Of a stretch of 64,000 nucleotides of DNA, positions 54,491 to 64,000 are shown in pieces; positions within the stretch are counted from its first letter, which is position 1, and each line of letters starts with the position of its first letter. The DNA lies in assembly GCF_964340395.1 (NCBI RefSeq), contig NC_135557.1, positions 20,871,225 to 20,935,224 on the forward strand, read 5' to 3'. The translations under genes were made by a program, and so were the position numbers. Below the pieces are notes generated by a model that saw nothing but the letters and a program-made list of their open reading frames with translations, did no database searches and was not told the DNA's origin. This DNA is from Glandiceps talaboti (taxonomy: Eukaryota; Hemichordata; Enteropneusta; Spengelidae).

Positions 54491-54632
54491 TTGGTTGGTT
54501 GGTTGGTTGTTGGTTGTTTGTTGGTTAGTTAGTTGGTTGGTTGGTTGGTTGGTTGGTTGGTTGATTTGTTGTTGTTGGTTGTTAGTTAGTTAGTTGGTTG
54601 GTTGGTTGGTTGGTTGGTTGGTTGGTTGGTTA
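54491..54632. repeat. (GGTT)n microsatellite
   Basis: Tetramer runs with TGTT and AGTT variants; it leads straight into the element at 54648. Confidence 0.95.
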
Positions 54633-54647
54633 ATATAATGGTGCACG

Positions 54648-55112
54648 TCCAACTTGGCCCATCACCAACTCGGCCCACCAACTCAGCCCACATTCTGCCA
54701 ACTCGGCCCACCAACTCGGCCCATCCTCTGCCAACTCGGCCCACTCTGTTCAATTCGTCCCAGTTGAACTAGTCCAAGTTTCGACTCTCCTCAAGTTCAA
54801 TATGATTGCGATTTCTGTTTCTCCTCTTTTACGTTCATGTCTTAGGTATACAAAGTTCAAAGTCCAAAATAGTTGAGGCGATTTGTCCCTGTGTACCCTA
54901 AAAGTGCAGGAGTGCAGTAGGACTAGGCCGAGTCTGGATGGACCTTGGCTTGTCTTCTGTATCTGCTTGTTCAGAATATCATTTCTATGATGACAAATTA
55001 ATGTACGACACAGTGGGCCGAGTTGGTATCACTGAATGGGCCGAGTTGGCAATCATGTGGGCCGAGTTGGCAATCACCTGGGCCGAGTTGGTAATGGGCC
55101 GAGTTGGACCTA
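54648..55112. mobile_element. MITE-like element with inverted subterminal 12-mers
   Basis: The 12-mer CCAACTCGGCCC (with variants) occurs about six times in 54648-54740. Its complement GGGCCGAGTTGG occurs five times in 55015-55107. The two clusters point toward each other around a 270 bp middle. Such subterminal inverted arrays are typical transposase-binding sites of small DNA transposons. No coding capacity; the family is unknown. Confidence 0.75.
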
Positions 55113-55772
55113 CCTCTACAGAGGTGCAAGGTTGTAACCAATACGGCAGGAACAGATACTGTATTCACAGCAATAATATGACAGAACCCCATGACACGTG
55201 AGTGCAAGTGTGGGGCTCACTCGCGGTATTTGCAGGTGTGTTTCTTGTAGTGTTCTCTGCGGCAGTACTTTGACATGATAAGTCATAGAGGGCGCATACT
55301 GTGTCGACGAGTACTAGTAATTGTATAAGAAGTATGTGACCTCGCGCAATCAACTCTACCTGTGACCTCTGTCGCACACGTACCTATATGTTTGAACAAA
55401 TAAGATTTGTCATTCTTTTATCTGTCATTCATGTGGCCGTATGCGATGGAGTGTTGCCACGATTACAGGCTGTCAAGCCGTGAGCCTAGATAAGATACCA
55501 TTTGTGTGTGTGTGTGTGTGTGACAACAGTACATCTAAGTCAGATAAGTCCGACCCTTTGTGACCTGACTGATATAGCTGTCAGATCTAGACCGAGGCCA
55601 TTTCGGCTAACTTCATGGGCGAATGTGCAATCATCACCTTTTGGTTTGTGTTCAGCAACCTTCCGAGCGTAGATCTGAGATATTATTATAACTCTACAAA
55701 ATGATCATGACTCGCTTCCTAAATTGTGTTTCGGGCAAGTTGTGACCTATTGTATAGCTATCTTCAAGAAAT

Positions 55773-62324
<6,552 letters not shown>

Positions 62325-62486
62325 ACGAAGTGATGTTGGCATATAATGACTATCACAGAATCCAGGCTTCCAACACCATATAAGTGTAAATGTCGTTCAT
62401 CGTTTATCGTGTACTTGAGTACACGTAACAAAACCCTGGGGAGTTGTTAATGGGACAAAACATAAAAGGAAAATAATAACAAAACT

Positions 62487-62525
62487 AATAAACTATCTCA
62501 AAAAAGCATTACGTAGCTTAATAAA
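62487..62525 (+). promoter_or_regulatory. Polyadenylation signals of the DIPK2-like gene
   Basis: AATAAA at 62487-62492 and 62520-62525, about 165-200 bp after the stop codon. Confidence 0.6.
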
Positions 62526-62748
62526 ACTAATGAATTACACAAGCTATTCAATGTAAAGAAAGAAAAATAATGTCTGGTAATTAGATAGATATATGGAGAT
62601 GTATATTTGATTATGTGTATATTACAATTATTTTGTAGTGCTTTTTGTATATTGCTTAATTTGATATATTTGCCAAGTGCAATAATATGATTTGTGTTGT
62701 TCATTGTTTCCTTTAATTTTTGTTCTTCTGGTAAGTTTTTAAAATTAT

Positions 62749-62850
<102 letters not shown>

Positions 62851-64000
62851 TAAATGGGACATTGTAGAACAAAGTGTTTTTCGTCTTCTATTTGTCATGG
62901 TTTGGACTTGTCGGATATTGCATAAAATACCAAGTACACGAAGTCTGTATTCAGACGTCAATTATTCTTGGTTTCATTCCTTAAAACACTTCATTTTATT
63001 TATTACTTTTTGTTTGCTCACATAATGAAATAAAATTCTGAAATACATATATACGTTGACGTTAGATACATTATTTACATAATACTGGATAGAGGGCGCT
63101 ATACTCTAGACAAATACAATATACATTGACCGAGAACTAATAGTTGTTTTAAAACACTATTATTATTTTTGAAGTATTTTCACTTGTAAAGTCTATGTTT
63201 GCAAAGAGGTAACCAAAACCTGACGATTATATGATGAAAAAATTATCACATTTGCTAAGAAAATAAAAACCCTGATCAAAAGTGTTGTTTTTGGAATATT
63301 AATTAGTCGCTATATCATGGCTCGAAATAGAATGAAAAGACCCCCCCCCCCCTCAACCCCGCATTAGCCACTAACTCGTCGGGAAATTCCCTTAGCACAA
63401 GCGATGAATCATCATCACGTGTTACTGTTTGTTTATAAACATTGGTCTAGCGTGTCTGTGACGCAGTAGATATTGGTGACTGGATTGAGAAGTAAGAAGT
63501 AACTTTTGAATAGTGAGGTAAGATTCATTAAGCTTATTTCATACTGTCAGTCATTTTGTGTACGATTATCAACTCTTTACATTCATACATTCATCATCAA
63601 ATAGTTACCAGAGCCTGATACAACACACATTCGACAAAAATGTACGAAAAATGACATACCGTTTGGTCAACGGGGGAAAGGTGTGATCTATATTGCAGGA
63701 ATTCGAATGTGCACACATGTGTCTGGCTTGCAACTAGTCCTGCTTGCAGAAGGGAAGCCGGTCGGCATTCGGATTTCTCGCTCTTCACCTGCGTCTAAGA
63801 CTTATATTTGATTGTGTCACAATTGTAAAACAAACACCTTACCATGGTTGGTATCTGTTCATTCGTCATTTATACTGGTCCTTCGTAGGGGCTAATAAAA
63901 TGCTAATTCCTGTGATATGTTTGTTTATACACAGTTTGTAACAACCGAGGCATGTTGTCTGACCTATGATAACGAATATATGGTCTCGGCTTATGTCATG

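Noticed and set aside
55505-55521. Short (GT)n run near the kinase start as a promoter element
   Set aside because: Too short and non-specific to assign a function.

Overview
The window is eukaryotic, AT-rich and intron-rich, and comes from an invertebrate animal genome. Coding sequence is split into short exons with GT/AG boundaries, separated by long introns full of microsatellites and small mobile elements. The domain set (MACPF, F-type lectin, Sushi, trefoil, a hevein-like WRDD...CCS module, a tectonin-like propeller, a CYP2-type P450 and a DIPK2-type divergent kinase) suggests a marine invertebrate. I favour a hemichordate or cephalochordate, but a lophotrochozoan cannot be excluded from sequence alone.

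Layout. (1) 1-2680 is one arm of a large inverted duplication. Its other arm is 21481-24158, inside the main gene. It carries three plus-strand exons of a truncated or second copy of that gene. (2) 2681-4026 is a broken P450 gene on the minus strand, cut at the duplication breakpoint. (3) 4027-9179 is mostly non-coding: an orphan 147-codon ORF, a palindromic MITE, microsatellites and a hammerhead-bearing palindrome. (4) 9277-37991, minus strand, is the centrepiece. It is a 24-exon gene whose exons all join in frame (4488 nt, 1495 residues plus stop) into one secreted mosaic protein: signal peptide, short pro-region with an RVRR site, MACPF pore-forming domain, a linker, F-type lectin, FAMeT-like domain, Cys-rich repeats, two Sushi domains, hevein-like module, trefoil and tectonin-like propeller. 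(5) 37992-50330 has no recognisable gene. It holds a degenerate repeat array of about 1.3 kb units, minisatellites and microsatellites. (6) 50330-64000 holds a five-exon DIPK2-like type II membrane protein kinase-fold gene (55773-62324, plus strand, 504 residues). A 3.4 kb direct duplication of its last two exons lies 10 kb upstream (50834-52273).

Mobile and RNA elements. Several sites match hammerhead ribozymes: the CUGANGA and GAA core, a very short stem III and a pairing stem I. They lie next to (TA)n tracts, some inside long perfect palindromes, and two related copies show compensatory changes in stem I. One element also carries a tRNA-like box A stretch. The introns also hold a decayed non-LTR reverse transcriptase and nested TIR elements with G-rich ends.

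How it fits together. I infer that the main gene encodes a secreted defence or venom-type effector in which one chain joins a membrane-perforating domain to several carbohydrate-binding modules. Its duplicated copy differs in exon 11 by amino-acid-changing substitutions only, which hints at diversifying selection. All gene models are read by eye and untested by transcripts.
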